Positions 38,795 through 48,651 of a stretch of 64,000 nt of DNA are shown here, one piece after another. The translations under genes and the position numbers were made by a program. Numbering within the stretch: position 1 is the stretch's first letter; every line of letters starts with the position of its first letter. The notes under the pieces were generated by a model. That model saw nothing but the letters and a program-made list of their open reading frames with translations. It made no database searches and was not told the origin of the DNA. Origin of the DNA: Hydrogenophaga sp. RAC07 (lineage in GTDB: Bacteria; Pseudomonadota; Gammaproteobacteria; Burkholderiales; Burkholderiaceae_C); the NCBI RefSeq assembly GCF_001713375.1, contig NZ_CP016449.1, positions 806,001 to 870,000 on the forward strand, in the 5' to 3' direction.

Positions 38795-39424
38795 TCAGAC
38801 GCGGGGTTCGCCATTGGCGTTGACAAGGATGGTCCGGCCGGGCTGCGTCGTCATCTGCACGCGGTGGCCGATGCCATTGAAGGTGTAGGTCACGTCCCAG
38901 TACTCGGGCTGGCCGTTGCTGGCCTGGGTGCAGCGCTGCACGTCCTGGGTCTGTGGCTGGCCGCCAAAGCCGTTGCGGCCCACGTTGGAGCCCACGGCCG
39001 CACCCGCCACGGCGCCGCCCACGGTGGCGATGTCGCGACCGCTGCCATTGCCGATCTGGTGGCCCAGGATGCCGCCGATCACCGCACCGGCGATGGCGCC
39101 GGGGATGTTGCGCTGGGGTTGCTGCACGACTTCTTCGCGCTCGATCCAGCAGCGCTGGGCGGTGCTGGGGCCCACCACCGCGCGCACCGAGGTCACCGGC
39201 GCTTCGTACAGGGTTTCCTGGTTGCGGCGGCGGTAGTCGCGGCGTTCCTGCTGCTGCTGGGCTTGTGGGTATTGGCTGGGGTACTGGTAGACCGGTGCGG
39301 GCTGCGCCACCGGTTGTTCGTACACCGGGTAGGGCGCGGCACAGCCGGCCAGGCCCGCCACGGCCAGGGTGGCCAGGGCAGTGAGGCGCAGCATCGGTGA
39401 AGAGCGTTTGGCGGTGGTGTTCAT
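38795..39424 (-). CDS. Glycine-zipper 2TM lipoprotein (17-kDa antigen-like)
   Basis: A 209-residue envelope protein. The lipobox is in LAVAGLAGCAAP, followed by a Pro/Gln/Tyr-rich linker. The glycine zipper spans about residues 108-150 (IPGAIAGAVIGGILGHQIG, then AVAGAAVGSNVG), matching the Rickettsia 17-kDa antigen/SlyB fold that inserts in the outer membrane. The C-terminal YWDVTYTFNGIGHRVQMT is also conserved in the group. AGGAAA precedes the ATG at 39424. A probable stress operator pair lies just upstream. Confidence 0.88.
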   Translation of the reverse strand: MNTTAKRSSPMLRLTALATLAVAGLAGCAAPYPVYEQPVAQPAPVYQYPSQYPQAQQQQERRDYRRRNQETLYEAPVTSVRAVVGPSTAQRCWIEREEVVQQPQRNIPGAIAGAVIGGILGHQIGNGSGRDIATVGGAVAGAAVGSNVGRNGFGGQPQTQDVQRCTQASNGQPEYWDVTYTFNGIGHRVQMTTQPGRTILVNANGEPRV

Positions 39425-39511
39425 GGTGATTTCCTGGTGTGACAGCCGGATGGCGAAGACCGGTGCATGGCGCCGGCCGATGGGTTGAAGGATGTTGGAT
39501 CCTGCGCTCCT

Positions 39512-39538
39512 GGTCTGTTCGGTAGCGCGCACGAACGG
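39512..39538 (+). promoter_or_regulatory. TCTGTTCGG-type site, plus orientation
   Basis: GGTCTGTTCGGT opens the site and GCACGAACGG closes it, so GTTCG and CGAAC form an inverted pair. The core resembles TGTnCG-N5-GCACsGACG found before several stress genes, but with two extra bases in the spacer. It lies between the divergent genes at 39424 and 39685. Confidence 0.5.
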
Positions 39539-39581
39539 TGTCTGCGCGGTAAAGAAAGTCACCATTGCTTGCAAGCTCGAT

Positions 39582-39609
39582 GGTCCGTGGGTGTGTCACC
39601 GAACAGACC
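39582..39609 (-). promoter_or_regulatory. TCTGTTCGG-type site, minus orientation
   Basis: ACCGAACAGACC at 39598-39609 is the exact reverse complement of the first 12 bases of the site at 39512, and CCACGGACC lies on its far side read on the minus strand. The two sites face each other 74 bases apart in the 260-bp gap between divergent genes. Nothing else recognisable is in that gap. Confidence 0.45.
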
Positions 39610-39684
39610 TCGGTTCACCAGAGCTTTACAAAGGAGTTCACCTCCTCGGACTCTTTCCGCTGGCGTGTCAATCAGGAGAAGCCC

Positions 39685-39927
39685 ATGCCGAAGTCCACCG
39701 CCTTTGCCCCCAGTTGGGACACTTCGTCGTTTGGGCACCCGGCCGACACCTCGCCCATGGAATGTTCGGCCCTGGCCGATCACCTCTCGGTGTGCAGCCG
39801 CTCGCGCGGCCCCTGGCCCGCCTTGCACAACGGCGCGGCCGTGGTTCGCGGTTTCGTCATGCCCAGGCTGGTCACCACCGTGTTCATCGTCACCCTGCTG
39901 GCCGGCACCACGTGGCTTGTTTCGTAG
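39685..39927 (+). CDS. 80-residue protein with one C-terminal membrane helix
   Basis: A small protein with a polar N-terminal 55 residues and a single C-terminal hydrophobic segment (RLVTTVFIVTLLAGTTWLVS). AGGAGAAG stands before the ATG. I do not recognise a family. Its stop codon is immediately followed by the start codon of the huge glucan synthase gene, so the two must be co-translated and the small protein may be a tail-anchored partner of that enzyme. Confidence 0.65.
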   Translation: MPKSTAFAPSWDTSSFGHPADTSPMECSALADHLSVCSRSRGPWPALHNGAAVVRGFVMPRLVTTVFIVTLLAGTTWLVS

Positions 39928-42900
39928 GTGACGGAGCGCGACACCACCAGTCAGCCCGACTGGGTACCGCAGCCTGTGCGGCGCATGCTGGACCCTGCGC
40001 TGGGTCCGGCGCTGGAGCCCATCCGGTCTGAAATCTTCGGCCTCGCCCGTTTTGAACAACACGGCCGCAGCCTGGCCGAGTCGCACCACGCTGCGCGCGC
40101 GATCTTTGGAAGCACCTCGTTCTATCCCCGCCTGCAGAGCAACATCCAGAGCCTGCGCGCCTCGCACGAACACATTGCCAGCCACGCGCTGAGCGGCCAG
40201 GACATCAGCCCCGGCGCTGAATGGCTGTTCGACAATTTCCACCTGATCGAAGACCAGCTGCGCGAGATCCACGATGGTCTGCCCGCGCGCTACTACCGCA
40301 CGCTGCCGGTGTTGCAGGACGCGCCGCTGCAGGGTCTGCCGCGGATCTACAGCATCGCCTGGGCGTTTGTGGCTCACACCGATGGCGCGTTTGATGAAAC
40401 CGTGCTCACGCACTTTCTCAACGCCTACCAGGAGGTGCACGAGCTCAGCCATGGCGAGCTGTGGGCGCTGCCCACCACGCTGCGGGTGGTGCAGGTGGAA
40501 AACCTGCGGCGCCTGGCCGACCGCATCGCCAGCCACAAGGCCGCGCGCGAACTCGCCAGCCTGATCGCGCACCGCATTGAAGAACTGGACCTGGCCACCG
40601 TGCAGGCGCTGCACGCAGTGGCCGAGCGTCGCGGCGTGGGCCGTGTGTTCCTCTACCACCTGGCGCAAAACCTCGACGGCCACCGTCCGCCCACGGGCGA
40701 TGTGTTCCTGCACCAGGTGCTTCCGTGGTTGAAGGACGCCGTGCCCGACCTCGCGGCACTGCAGGCCCAGCACCACGCCGATCAGGCGGCCGACCACCTG
40801 AGCGTGGGCAATGCCATCACCTCGCTGCGGCTCATCGGCGCGGCCGACTGGTCGGGCGTGGTCGAGCGCACCAGCCGCGTGATGCAGCTCATGCTGACCT
40901 CCGGCGTGTTCGCGGCCGAGGACGACGCCACGCGCAGCACCACACTGCACCGCATCGAGCGCCTGGCCGTGCAGAGCCAGCGCCGCGAAACCGAGGTGGC
41001 CCGCACGCTGCTCGCGCTGATGCAGGACGGCGCGCACGCAGGCCACTGGCTGGCGGGTGGCGGCCGGGGTGCGCTGGAGCAGCGTCTGGGCCTGCGGCAC
41101 CGAGGCCGGGTCTGGCGTCGGCTGGCATTGCGCATGGCGCGTGTGCCCACCTACCTCACCGTCATGCTGGCCGGCTCGCTGGGGCTGGTCGCGGCGGTGT
41201 ACGCCGCTGCCGCGCTGCCGGTGGATGGCTGGCCGGGCCATGCGGTCGCGGCGCTGGTGTTGTTGCTCATGGTGTTCCCCGCGTCCGAGACGGTGGTGGC
41301 GGTGGTCAACCGGCTCATCAGCGAATCGGCGCGGCCCGCGCACCTGCCGCGCTATCTGCTGGCCGAGGGCATACCGCCCGAGGCGCGTGTGATGGTGGTC
41401 ATGCCGGCGCTGCTGGGCAGTCTGCGGGCCGTGGAGCCGCTGGTGCACCGCCTGCACCTGCACTTTCTGGCCAACCCTGAAAGCCACGCGCAATTCGCGC
41501 TGCTGAGCGACTTTGCCGACGCCGACAGCCCCGTGATGCCGGGCGACGACGCGGTGCTGGCCGAAGCCCAGGCGCAGATCGCCGCGCTCAACCACAACCA
41601 CCCGGTGGCCGCCGGCGCGCCGCCGCGTTTCCTGCTGCTGCACCGCGCCCGCACGCTGAGCACCACCCAGGGCCGCTGGATCGGCTGGGAGCGCAAACGC
41701 GGCAAGATCGAACAGCTGATGGCGGCGCTGGTGCACGAAGTGCCCGGCCCGTTTCTGCTGCTGGGCGAACTCTCGCGCATGGCCAGCGGCACGCGTTATG
41801 TGCTCACGCTCGACAGCGACACGCAGCTGCCGCCGGGCCGCCTGCGCGCGCTGGTGGGCGTGGCCGAGCACCCCGACAACTGGCCCGTGCTGGACGCCAC
41901 CGGGCGCCATGTGGTGCAGGGCTACGGCATCCTGCAGCCGCGTGTGGTGCCGCCGCTGCCCGAGACCTCAACCACCTCGCTGTGGCAGTGGATCACCACC
42001 GGCCAGCGCGGTCTGGACCCCTACAGCGCGATGAGCTCCGACGTCTACCAGGACGTGTTCGGCGAAGGCAGCTTCACCGGCAAGGGCCTGCTGCACGTGG
42101 CCACCATGCACGCGGTGCTGGGCGATCGCCTGCCCCACGACCGCGTGCTCAGCCACGACCTGCTCGAAGGCGCCATCGCGCGTTGCGCGGTGGTGACCGA
42201 CATCACCCTGATCGAAGCCGACCCGGAACACGCCGACGTGGCCGCCTCGCGCCTGCACCGCTGGACGCGGGGCGACTGGCAGCTGCTGCCGTTTCTGCTG
42301 CGGCCGCACCGCTGGCAACTCTCGCCCATCAACCGCCTGAAGCTGCTGGACAACCTGCGCCGTTCGCTGGTCACGCCGGCGTCCGTGCTGCTGCTCTTGC
42401 TGGCCATGTGGGGTGTGGGGCTGAGCCTGAATGCGGCCCTGTGGCTGGCGCTGGCCGCGCAGGCTGCAGCCCCGGTGCTGGGCGCGCTGGCCGGCTGGGT
42501 GCCGCACCGCGCCAGCCTGCTGGGCGAACGTTTTGCGCGCGCCGCCGCTGCCGACACACTGCGTGCGCTGCTCGGCGGCGTGTGGCACATGGTGCAGCTG
42601 CTGCAGCAGGCCCTGCGCGCGACCGACGCTGCTGCGCGCACCGGCTGGCGCATGGCGGTGTCCCAACGCCAGCTGCTGGCCTGGACCACGGCCGACGCGG
42701 CCAGCGCGGCCCTGCGCCCGGGGCTGTGGCCTTCGCTCAAACGCCACGTGCTGGAGCCGGTGGTGGCCTTGCCGCTGCTCGCGCTCTTGTTCCTCACCAC
42801 GCCGCAGCCACCGCTGTGGGGCGTGGCATTGCTGGTGCTGTGGGCACTGGCCCCCCTGATCTCGTGGCTGGCCCACCAACCCTGGCCCGGCACAGCGGCG

Positions 42901-45900
42901 CGCCCGCTCGCCACCGCCGACCGCGTGCTGCTCGACGATCTGGCACGCGACACCTGGCGTTTGTTCGAACGCTGTGTCGACCAGCAAAACCACCACTTGC
43001 CGCCCGACAACCTGCAGATCCTGCCGTACGACATGGTGGCGCACCGCACCTCGCCGACCAACATCGGCCTGTACCTGCTGAGCACGGCGTGTGCGCGCGA
43101 GTTCGGCTGGATCGGCACCCAGGACCTGCTGCAGCGCATGGAGGCCACGCTGGCCAGCCTGCAGCGGATGGAGCGGCACCGCGGCCACTTTCTGAACTGG
43201 TACGACACCCAGACCCTGCAGCCGCTGTTGCCGCGCTACGTGTCCACCGTGGACAGCGGCAACCTCAGCGTGCACCTGCTCGCGGTGGCCCAGGCCTGCC
43301 GCCTGCTGGCACGCGATCCCCACGCCACGCAGGCCACCGCGCAAGCCGTGCAGCGCAGCCAGGAGCGGCTGGAGCCGGCCTTGCAGCACCAGCAGGCCTG
43401 GCTTGAAGCGGCCCTGGCATTGCCGCTGGCGCAGACCGCGCTCGGCCAGGTGTTGCACCTGCCGCTGCCCGACCCGCTGGACCCCGAGGCCAGCGCGGCC
43501 TTCGCCACGCTGCTGGACGCCGCCTCGCTGGAACTCGTGCGCATCCCGCACCCGCGCCCCGAGCCCGACCCCGCCCGCGCCGGCGAGAAGGACGAGATCG
43601 CGCGCGACCACGACAGCCTGCACGCGCTTATGGGTGACTTTCTGGCCACGCTGCGTTCGGTGGGGCAGGACCGCAGCGCCGCCGCCGAGGGCGGCGGGCC
43701 GCGGGCCACGCGCCGCCTGCTCGACCTCGCGCAGTCGCTGGAGCAACTGGCCTGGGCGCCCGAGTTCGGTTTTCTGTACCACCCCAAGCGCCACCTGCTG
43801 CACATCGGCTTCAGGCTCGACGACCAGGCGCTGGACAAGTCGTTCTACGACCTGCTGGCCTCCGAGTCGCGCAGCACCAGCCTGCTGGCCATCGCCAAGG
43901 GCGACGTGCCCGTGAAGCACTGGGCCGCGCTGGGCCGCCCGCTGTTCGCCAATGGGCGCCACGCCGTGCTGCGCTCGTGGTCGGGCTCGATGTTCGAGTA
44001 CCTCATGCCCACGCTGGTGATGGCCGAGCCGCCGGGCAGTGTGTTGCGTGAAGCCGGCTGCTCGGCGCTCATGGAGCAGATGGCGCATGTGCAAGGCAAG
44101 GGCATGCCGTGGGGCATTTCCGAGAGTGCCTACGCCGGGCGGGACCACTCGCTGGCCTACCAGTACGCCCCCCAGGGGGTGCCCCGGCTCGCACTGCGCC
44201 GCACGCCGCTGGACGAGCAGGTCATTGCCCCCTACGCCACCACGCTGGCCACGCTGGTCAACCCGCACCTGGCCTGCCAGAACCTGGGCCACCTCACCCG
44301 CCTGGCGGCGCGGGGTCGTTACGGTTTCATCGAGGCGCTCGACTTCACCGCCGCACGCCAGACGCAGGGCGGCACCTGCACACCGGTGGCCACCTACATG
44401 GCCCACCACCAGGGCATGACCATCGTGGCGCTGGCCAATGTGCTGCGCGACAACGTGGCGCAGCGCTGGGGAATGGCCCACCCCAGCCTGGAGGCCGTGT
44501 CGTCGCTGCTGCACGAGCGCACGCCGCGCGCCTTGTCGGCGCTGGTGCACCAGCCCCTGCCCAATCTGCCGCTGCAGGCGCTGCACCGCCGCTCGCAGGA
44601 CCACGTGCGCACGGTCGTGCCTGGCCAACAGGCGCTGGAGCCCACCCACCTGCTGTCCAACGGCCACTACAGCGTGAGCCTGCGTGCCAACGGCGCGGGC
44701 TGGAGCCGATGGGGCGCGACCACCATCACGCGCTGGCGCGACGACGCGCTGCGCGATGCCTGTGGCAGCTTCGTTTACCTGCGGCTGGACCCGCGCTCCG
44801 CACCGGTGTCGGTGAGCAGCCACCCCGCGCCCGACCCGGCGGCGCAGTACCTGAGCACCTTCCACACCGACCGGGTGGTGCTCGAAGCACACTGGCCCGA
44901 ACTGGGCGTGCAGACCACGGTGTGGGTGAGCCCGGAAGACGACATCGAACTCAAGCGCGTGGTGCTGACCAACCGCAGCACCGAGGTGATCGAGCTGGAG
45001 CTGATCTCGGCGATGGAGGTGACGCTGGCCCGTGCCGCGGCCGACGAGGCCCACCCCGCGTTCTCCAACTTTTTCGTGCAGGCCGACTGGCTGGCCGACC
45101 AGCAGGCCCTGCGCTTTGTGCGCACGCCGCGCCTGCAGACCGAGACCACCGTGCAGGCCGCGCATTTTGTGGCCGACGTGCGTGGCGAGGTCCTGGGCCT
45201 GCTCTGCCAGACCGACCGCGCGCACTGGCTGGGCCGCAACCACAGCGCCGACCAGCCGCTGGCGCGCATGAACGCGGTGCCCACAACATCGACCGCGCTG
45301 GAAACCGGGCTGGACCCGGTGGCGGCCCTGGGCGTGAAGTTGCGCCTGGCGCCCGGCGCACAGGCCTGCGTGACCTTTGCCACCGCCGCCAGCGACCATC
45401 CCGCGCAGCTGATGGCCATCGTCGACAAGTACCGCCAGCCCAGCTCGGTGGAACGCGCCTCGGTGATGTCGGCCACGCTGGCGAGCATCCAGCTCGCGCC
45501 CGGGCAGCCGCGCATGGAACACCTGCCCGCGTTCCAGGCCCTCACCACCGCGCTTCTGATGACGCTGCCCAAGGTGGACCTGCCGGTCCCGGACAGCAAG
45601 GCCCAGCGCGCCTGCGACCGACGCACCCTGTGGCCGCTGGCCATCTCGGGCGACCGGCCGCTGGTGCTGGTGAGCGCGGGCTCGCCCCAGGGCCTGGGCC
45701 TGCTGCGCAGCGTGGTGCAGGCGCTCAACGAGTGGTCGCGCACCGGCGTGGCGTGCGATGTGGTGGTGCTCAGCAGCGAGGCGCATTCGTACCAGATGCC
45801 CTTGCAGCGGGAGCTGGCACTGCTGCGCGAACAGCTGCATGCGCCGCACTCAGGCGTGGCGATCGGCGCCTTGCACCTGCTGCGCCCCGACGCCTTGACC

Positions 45901-48522
45901 CCCGAGCAGCTGGCCACGCTGGACGCGCTGGCGCGCATCCACCTGCGGGCCAACGGCGTGAGCTGGACCCAGCAGATCCAGGCCTGGAGCGCGCGCTTCG
46001 ATGCTGCGCAGGCGCCCCTGCGCAGCACGCCCCACGAGCGTGTTCCCACCCACGCACCGCTCGCCGAGCCCACGCCGTCAACCGGTGCGCTCGAGGCCGG
46101 CGGCCGGCGGTTTGAGTTCGAGGTGTCGCCCGCCCAGCGGCCGCCCAGGCCGTGGGTCAACGTGCTGGCCAACCCGGCGTTCGGTGCCATCGTGTCGGAG
46201 ACCGGGGGTGGCAACACCTGGGCCGGCAACAGCCGCCTGAACCAGCTCACCACCTGGGGCAACGATCCGGTGGCCGACACGCCGGCCGAGTGGTTCCTGC
46301 TGCAGGACCGCCGCACACACGACGTGTGGAGTCTCACGCCCTCGGCCTGGGGCGACGCCGGGGCGACGCACAGCGTGGTGCACGCGCAGGGCCGCACCAC
46401 CATCAGCCACCGGCGCGGCGATCTCGACATCGCGGTGCACTGGAGCGTGGACGCCGAGACCGCGGTGAAGCAGGTGCGCGTCGAGATCGTCAACCGCGGC
46501 CACCAGATAGCGCACCTGCGCACCGTGGCCATGGTGGAGTGGCTCATGGGCGAGAAGCGCAGCGACCGCGCCACGCTGCACACGCGCCGCTGCATGGTGG
46601 ACGCGCCCGCCGGACTGGTGGGACTGATGGCCACGCAGACCGAGGCGGGCGCCGGCTGGGGCGGGGGCACCGCGTTTCTGGTGGAGGCCCTGGCCACCCC
46701 GGGCGGCAGCGAGGGCCTGGACTGGACCTGCGACCGCGCGGCGTTCTTTGACACGCAGGGCCAGCTGCGGCTGCCGCTGAAGCTGGGCCAGCGCCGTGGC
46801 AGCGGCCTCGACCCGTGTGCCGCGCTGTCGCGCCCGGTGACGGTGCGCCCCGGCGCCACGCTGGAACAGGTCTACCTGCTGGGATTCGCTGCGTCACCCG
46901 CCGCCGCGCACGAACTTGCCGTGCGCGCCATGAAGCGCGTCCCGCGCGAACGCGAAGAGGCCACCAAGCTGCGTTGGGACACGCTGTTGGGCGCGACCAC
47001 CGTGGTGACCCCTGACCCGCTGTTCGACGCCATGACCAACCGCTGGCTGCTGTACCAGACCGTGTCCTCGCGCCTGTGGGCCAAGGCCGGCTTCTACCAG
47101 GCCGGTGGCGCCACCGGCTACCGCGACCAGCTGCAGGACACCATGGCGCTCGCCTGGGCCGCGCCGCGCCTGCTGCGCGACCAGATCGTGTTGTGCGCCT
47201 CGCGCCAGTTTGAAGCGGGCGATGTGCAGCACTGGTGGCATTCGCCGGGCGGTGCGGGTGTGCGCACGCATTTCTCCGACGACCTGTTGTGGCTGCCGTT
47301 TGCCTGCGCGCACTACCTGCGCACCACGGGCGATGCTGCGGTGCTCGACGAGTCCGTGCCTTTCCTCGAAGACATGACGATCGCGCCCGGCGCCGAAGAC
47401 GCCTACGACACACCGCGCATCAGCCACGTGACGGCCAGTGTGTTCGAACACGCCGCACGCACCATCGACCGCAGCCTCCCGGTGGGCGTGCACGGCCTGC
47501 CCCTCATGGGCACGGGCGACTGGAACGACGGCATGAACCGCGTGGGCCACGAAGGCCGGGGCGAGTCGGTGTGGGTGGCCTGGTTTCTGTGCGCCGTGGT
47601 GCGCGACTGGATTCCGCTCGCGCGCGAACGCGGCGACGTGCAACGCGCCGAGCGCTGGGAAGCTGCGCTGGCGGGCTGGAGCCAGGCCCTGGAGACCGAA
47701 GCCTGGGATGGTGACTGGTACCGCCGCGCCTTCTTTGACGACGGCAGCCCGCTCGGCTCGCACGCTAACCCCGAGGCCCGCATCGACCTGATCGCGCAGG
47801 CCTGGTCGGTGCTCAGCGGGCAAGCCCCGCTGGAGCGCCAGCGCCAGGCCATGGAGGCCGCGGCGTCGCAGCTGTTCAATCCCGAGGCCGGCCTGCTCCA
47901 GCTGCTCACGCCTCCGCTGGCGCACGCGCAACCGAGCGCGGGCTACATCCAGGCCTATCCGCCGGGTGTGCGCGAGAACGGCGGCCAGTACAGCCACGCC
48001 GGCGTGTGGGGCCTCATGGCGGTGGCGGCGCTGGCGGTGCAGGAGCCGGCCGACTCGGCCACGCGCGACGAGCCCTACCGCCACTTCACCTGGCTGAGCC
48101 CGGCGCACCGCGCCACGAGCCCGGCCTGGGGCGCTGCCTATGGCCTGGAGCCCTACGCCATGGCGGCCGACGTGTACAGCCAGCCGCCGTGGGTGGGCCG
48201 TGGCGGCTGGAGCTGGTACACCGGCGCGGCGGGCTGGCTGCACCGCGCGGCGATCGAGTCGATCCTGGGCCTGAAGATGACGGCGCACGCGCTCAGTTTC
48301 ACGCCCTGCCTGCCGGCGCACTGGCCGCGCGCGGAGATCACGCTGGTGCGCGACGGGCGCACCATGCGTTTTGTGCTGGTGCGCCAGCGTGCAGACTCGG
48401 TTCGCGCCAGCTGGGGCAGCCAGGGCGTGGGATTTCTGGCGGTCGGGGAGTCGCTCGCCTGGACCACGCTGCCGCCGCACAGCGTGTTTGTGGTGTCGCT
48501 GGAGACGACCCCGGTGGGGTGA
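39928..48522 (+). CDS. ndvB: Cyclic beta-1,2-glucan synthase
   Basis: A 2,864-residue inner-membrane enzyme that makes periplasmic cyclic beta-1,2-glucans from UDP-glucose. The N-terminal half is a GT84 glycosyltransferase with membrane helices near residues 408-450, 810-860 and 940-975, a DSDT motif in LTLDSDTQLPPG near residue 629 and LHRWTRGDWQ near 778. A glucoamylase-like segment follows near 1060-1120. The C-terminal part carries GH94 phosphorylase domains that set ring size, with the acid catalyst in TGDWNDGMNRVGHEGRGES near 2529. The GTG at 39928 directly abuts the previous stop and has no Shine-Dalgarno sequence. Length and domain order match NdvB/ChvB. Confidence 0.93.
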   Translation: MTERDTTSQPDWVPQPVRRMLDPALGPALEPIRSEIFGLARFEQHGRSLAESHHAARAIFGSTSFYPRLQSNIQSLRASHEHIASHALSGQDISPGAEWLFDNFHLIEDQLREIHDGLPARYYRTLPVLQDAPLQGLPRIYSIAWAFVAHTDGAFDETVLTHFLNAYQEVHELSHGELWALPTTLRVVQVENLRRLADRIASHKAARELASLIAHRIEELDLATVQALHAVAERRGVGRVFLYHLAQNLDGHRPPTGDVFLHQVLPWLKDAVPDLAALQAQHHADQAADHLSVGNAITSLRLIGAADWSGVVERTSRVMQLMLTSGVFAAEDDATRSTTLHRIERLAVQSQRRETEVARTLLALMQDGAHAGHWLAGGGRGALEQRLGLRHRGRVWRRLALRMARVPTYLTVMLAGSLGLVAAVYAAAALPVDGWPGHAVAALVLLLMVFPASETVVAVVNRLISESARPAHLPRYLLAEGIPPEARVMVVMPALLGSLRAVEPLVHRLHLHFLANPESHAQFALLSDFADADSPVMPGDDAVLAEAQAQIAALNHNHPVAAGAPPRFLLLHRARTLSTTQGRWIGWERKRGKIEQLMAALVHEVPGPFLLLGELSRMASGTRYVLTLDSDTQLPPGRLRALVGVAEHPDNWPVLDATGRHVVQGYGILQPRVVPPLPETSTTSLWQWITTGQRGLDPYSAMSSDVYQDVFGEGSFTGKGLLHVATMHAVLGDRLPHDRVLSHDLLEGAIARCAVVTDITLIEADPEHADVAASRLHRWTRGDWQLLPFLLRPHRWQLSPINRLKLLDNLRRSLVTPASVLLLLLAMWGVGLSLNAALWLALAAQAAAPVLGALAGWVPHRASLLGERFARAAAADTLRALLGGVWHMVQLLQQALRATDAAARTGWRMAVSQRQLLAWTTADAASAALRPGLWPSLKRHVLEPVVALPLLALLFLTTPQPPLWGVALLVLWALAPLISWLAHQPWPGTAARPLATADRVLLDDLARDTWRLFERCVDQQNHHLPPDNLQILPYDMVAHRTSPTNIGLYLLSTACAREFGWIGTQDLLQRMEATLASLQRMERHRGHFLNWYDTQTLQPLLPRYVSTVDSGNLSVHLLAVAQACRLLARDPHATQATAQAVQRSQERLEPALQHQQAWLEAALALPLAQTALGQVLHLPLPDPLDPEASAAFATLLDAASLELVRIPHPRPEPDPARAGEKDEIARDHDSLHALMGDFLATLRSVGQDRSAAAEGGGPRATRRLLDLAQSLEQLAWAPEFGFLYHPKRHLLHIGFRLDDQALDKSFYDLLASESRSTSLLAIAKGDVPVKHWAALGRPLFANGRHAVLRSWSGSMFEYLMPTLVMAEPPGSVLREAGCSALMEQMAHVQGKGMPWGISESAYAGRDHSLAYQYAPQGVPRLALRRTPLDEQVIAPYATTLATLVNPHLACQNLGHLTRLAARGRYGFIEALDFTAARQTQGGTCTPVATYMAHHQGMTIVALANVLRDNVAQRWGMAHPSLEAVSSLLHERTPRALSALVHQPLPNLPLQALHRRSQDHVRTVVPGQQALEPTHLLSNGHYSVSLRANGAGWSRWGATTITRWRDDALRDACGSFVYLRLDPRSAPVSVSSHPAPDPAAQYLSTFHTDRVVLEAHWPELGVQTTVWVSPEDDIELKRVVLTNRSTEVIELELISAMEVTLARAAADEAHPAFSNFFVQADWLADQQALRFVRTPRLQTETTVQAAHFVADVRGEVLGLLCQTDRAHWLGRNHSADQPLARMNAVPTTSTALETGLDPVAALGVKLRLAPGAQACVTFATAASDHPAQLMAIVDKYRQPSSVERASVMSATLASIQLAPGQPRMEHLPAFQALTTALLMTLPKVDLPVPDSKAQRACDRRTLWPLAISGDRPLVLVSAGSPQGLGLLRSVVQALNEWSRTGVACDVVVLSSEAHSYQMPLQRELALLREQLHAPHSGVAIGALHLLRPDALTPEQLATLDALARIHLRANGVSWTQQIQAWSARFDAAQAPLRSTPHERVPTHAPLAEPTPSTGALEAGGRRFEFEVSPAQRPPRPWVNVLANPAFGAIVSETGGGNTWAGNSRLNQLTTWGNDPVADTPAEWFLLQDRRTHDVWSLTPSAWGDAGATHSVVHAQGRTTISHRRGDLDIAVHWSVDAETAVKQVRVEIVNRGHQIAHLRTVAMVEWLMGEKRSDRATLHTRRCMVDAPAGLVGLMATQTEAGAGWGGGTAFLVEALATPGGSEGLDWTCDRAAFFDTQGQLRLPLKLGQRRGSGLDPCAALSRPVTVRPGATLEQVYLLGFAASPAAAHELAVRAMKRVPREREEATKLRWDTLLGATTVVTPDPLFDAMTNRWLLYQTVSSRLWAKAGFYQAGGATGYRDQLQDTMALAWAAPRLLRDQIVLCASRQFEAGDVQHWWHSPGGAGVRTHFSDDLLWLPFACAHYLRTTGDAAVLDESVPFLEDMTIAPGAEDAYDTPRISHVTASVFEHAARTIDRSLPVGVHGLPLMGTGDWNDGMNRVGHEGRGESVWVAWFLCAVVRDWIPLARERGDVQRAERWEAALAGWSQALETEAWDGDWYRRAFFDDGSPLGSHANPEARIDLIAQAWSVLSGQAPLERQRQAMEAAASQLFNPEAGLLQLLTPPLAHAQPSAGYIQAYPPGVRENGGQYSHAGVWGLMAVAALAVQEPADSATRDEPYRHFTWLSPAHRATSPAWGAAYGLEPYAMAADVYSQPPWVGRGGWSWYTGAAGWLHRAAIESILGLKMTAHALSFTPCLPAHWPRAEITLVRDGRTMRFVLVRQRADSVRASWGSQGVGFLAVGESLAWTTLPPHSVFVVSLETTPVG

Positions 48523-48531
48523 GGGTTTATA

Positions 48532-48551
48532 TGTTCGGTTGCGCACGGACG
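48532..48551 (+). promoter_or_regulatory. Conserved stress-island motif upstream of the first crp gene
   Basis: TGTTCG-GTTGC-GCACGGACG fits TGTnCG-N5-GCACsGACG with no mismatch. It is 100 bases before the TTG start at 48652. The same core with the same spacing recurs at 51652 and 57520. Confidence 0.55.
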
Positions 48552-48651
48552 GGAGCGCACATACCTGTCATGCTCGGCCCATAACCGAAAAATAATCAGG
48601 CCAGGAGTCGGTTCGCGTTCCGCGACCGCAGCCATCCCGGAGGAAAGCCAC

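Noticed and set aside
41968..45849. 1,293-codon minus-strand open frame
   Set aside because: Antisense to the glucan synthase gene, which has clear domains throughout; composition is that of a mirrored GC-rich frame.
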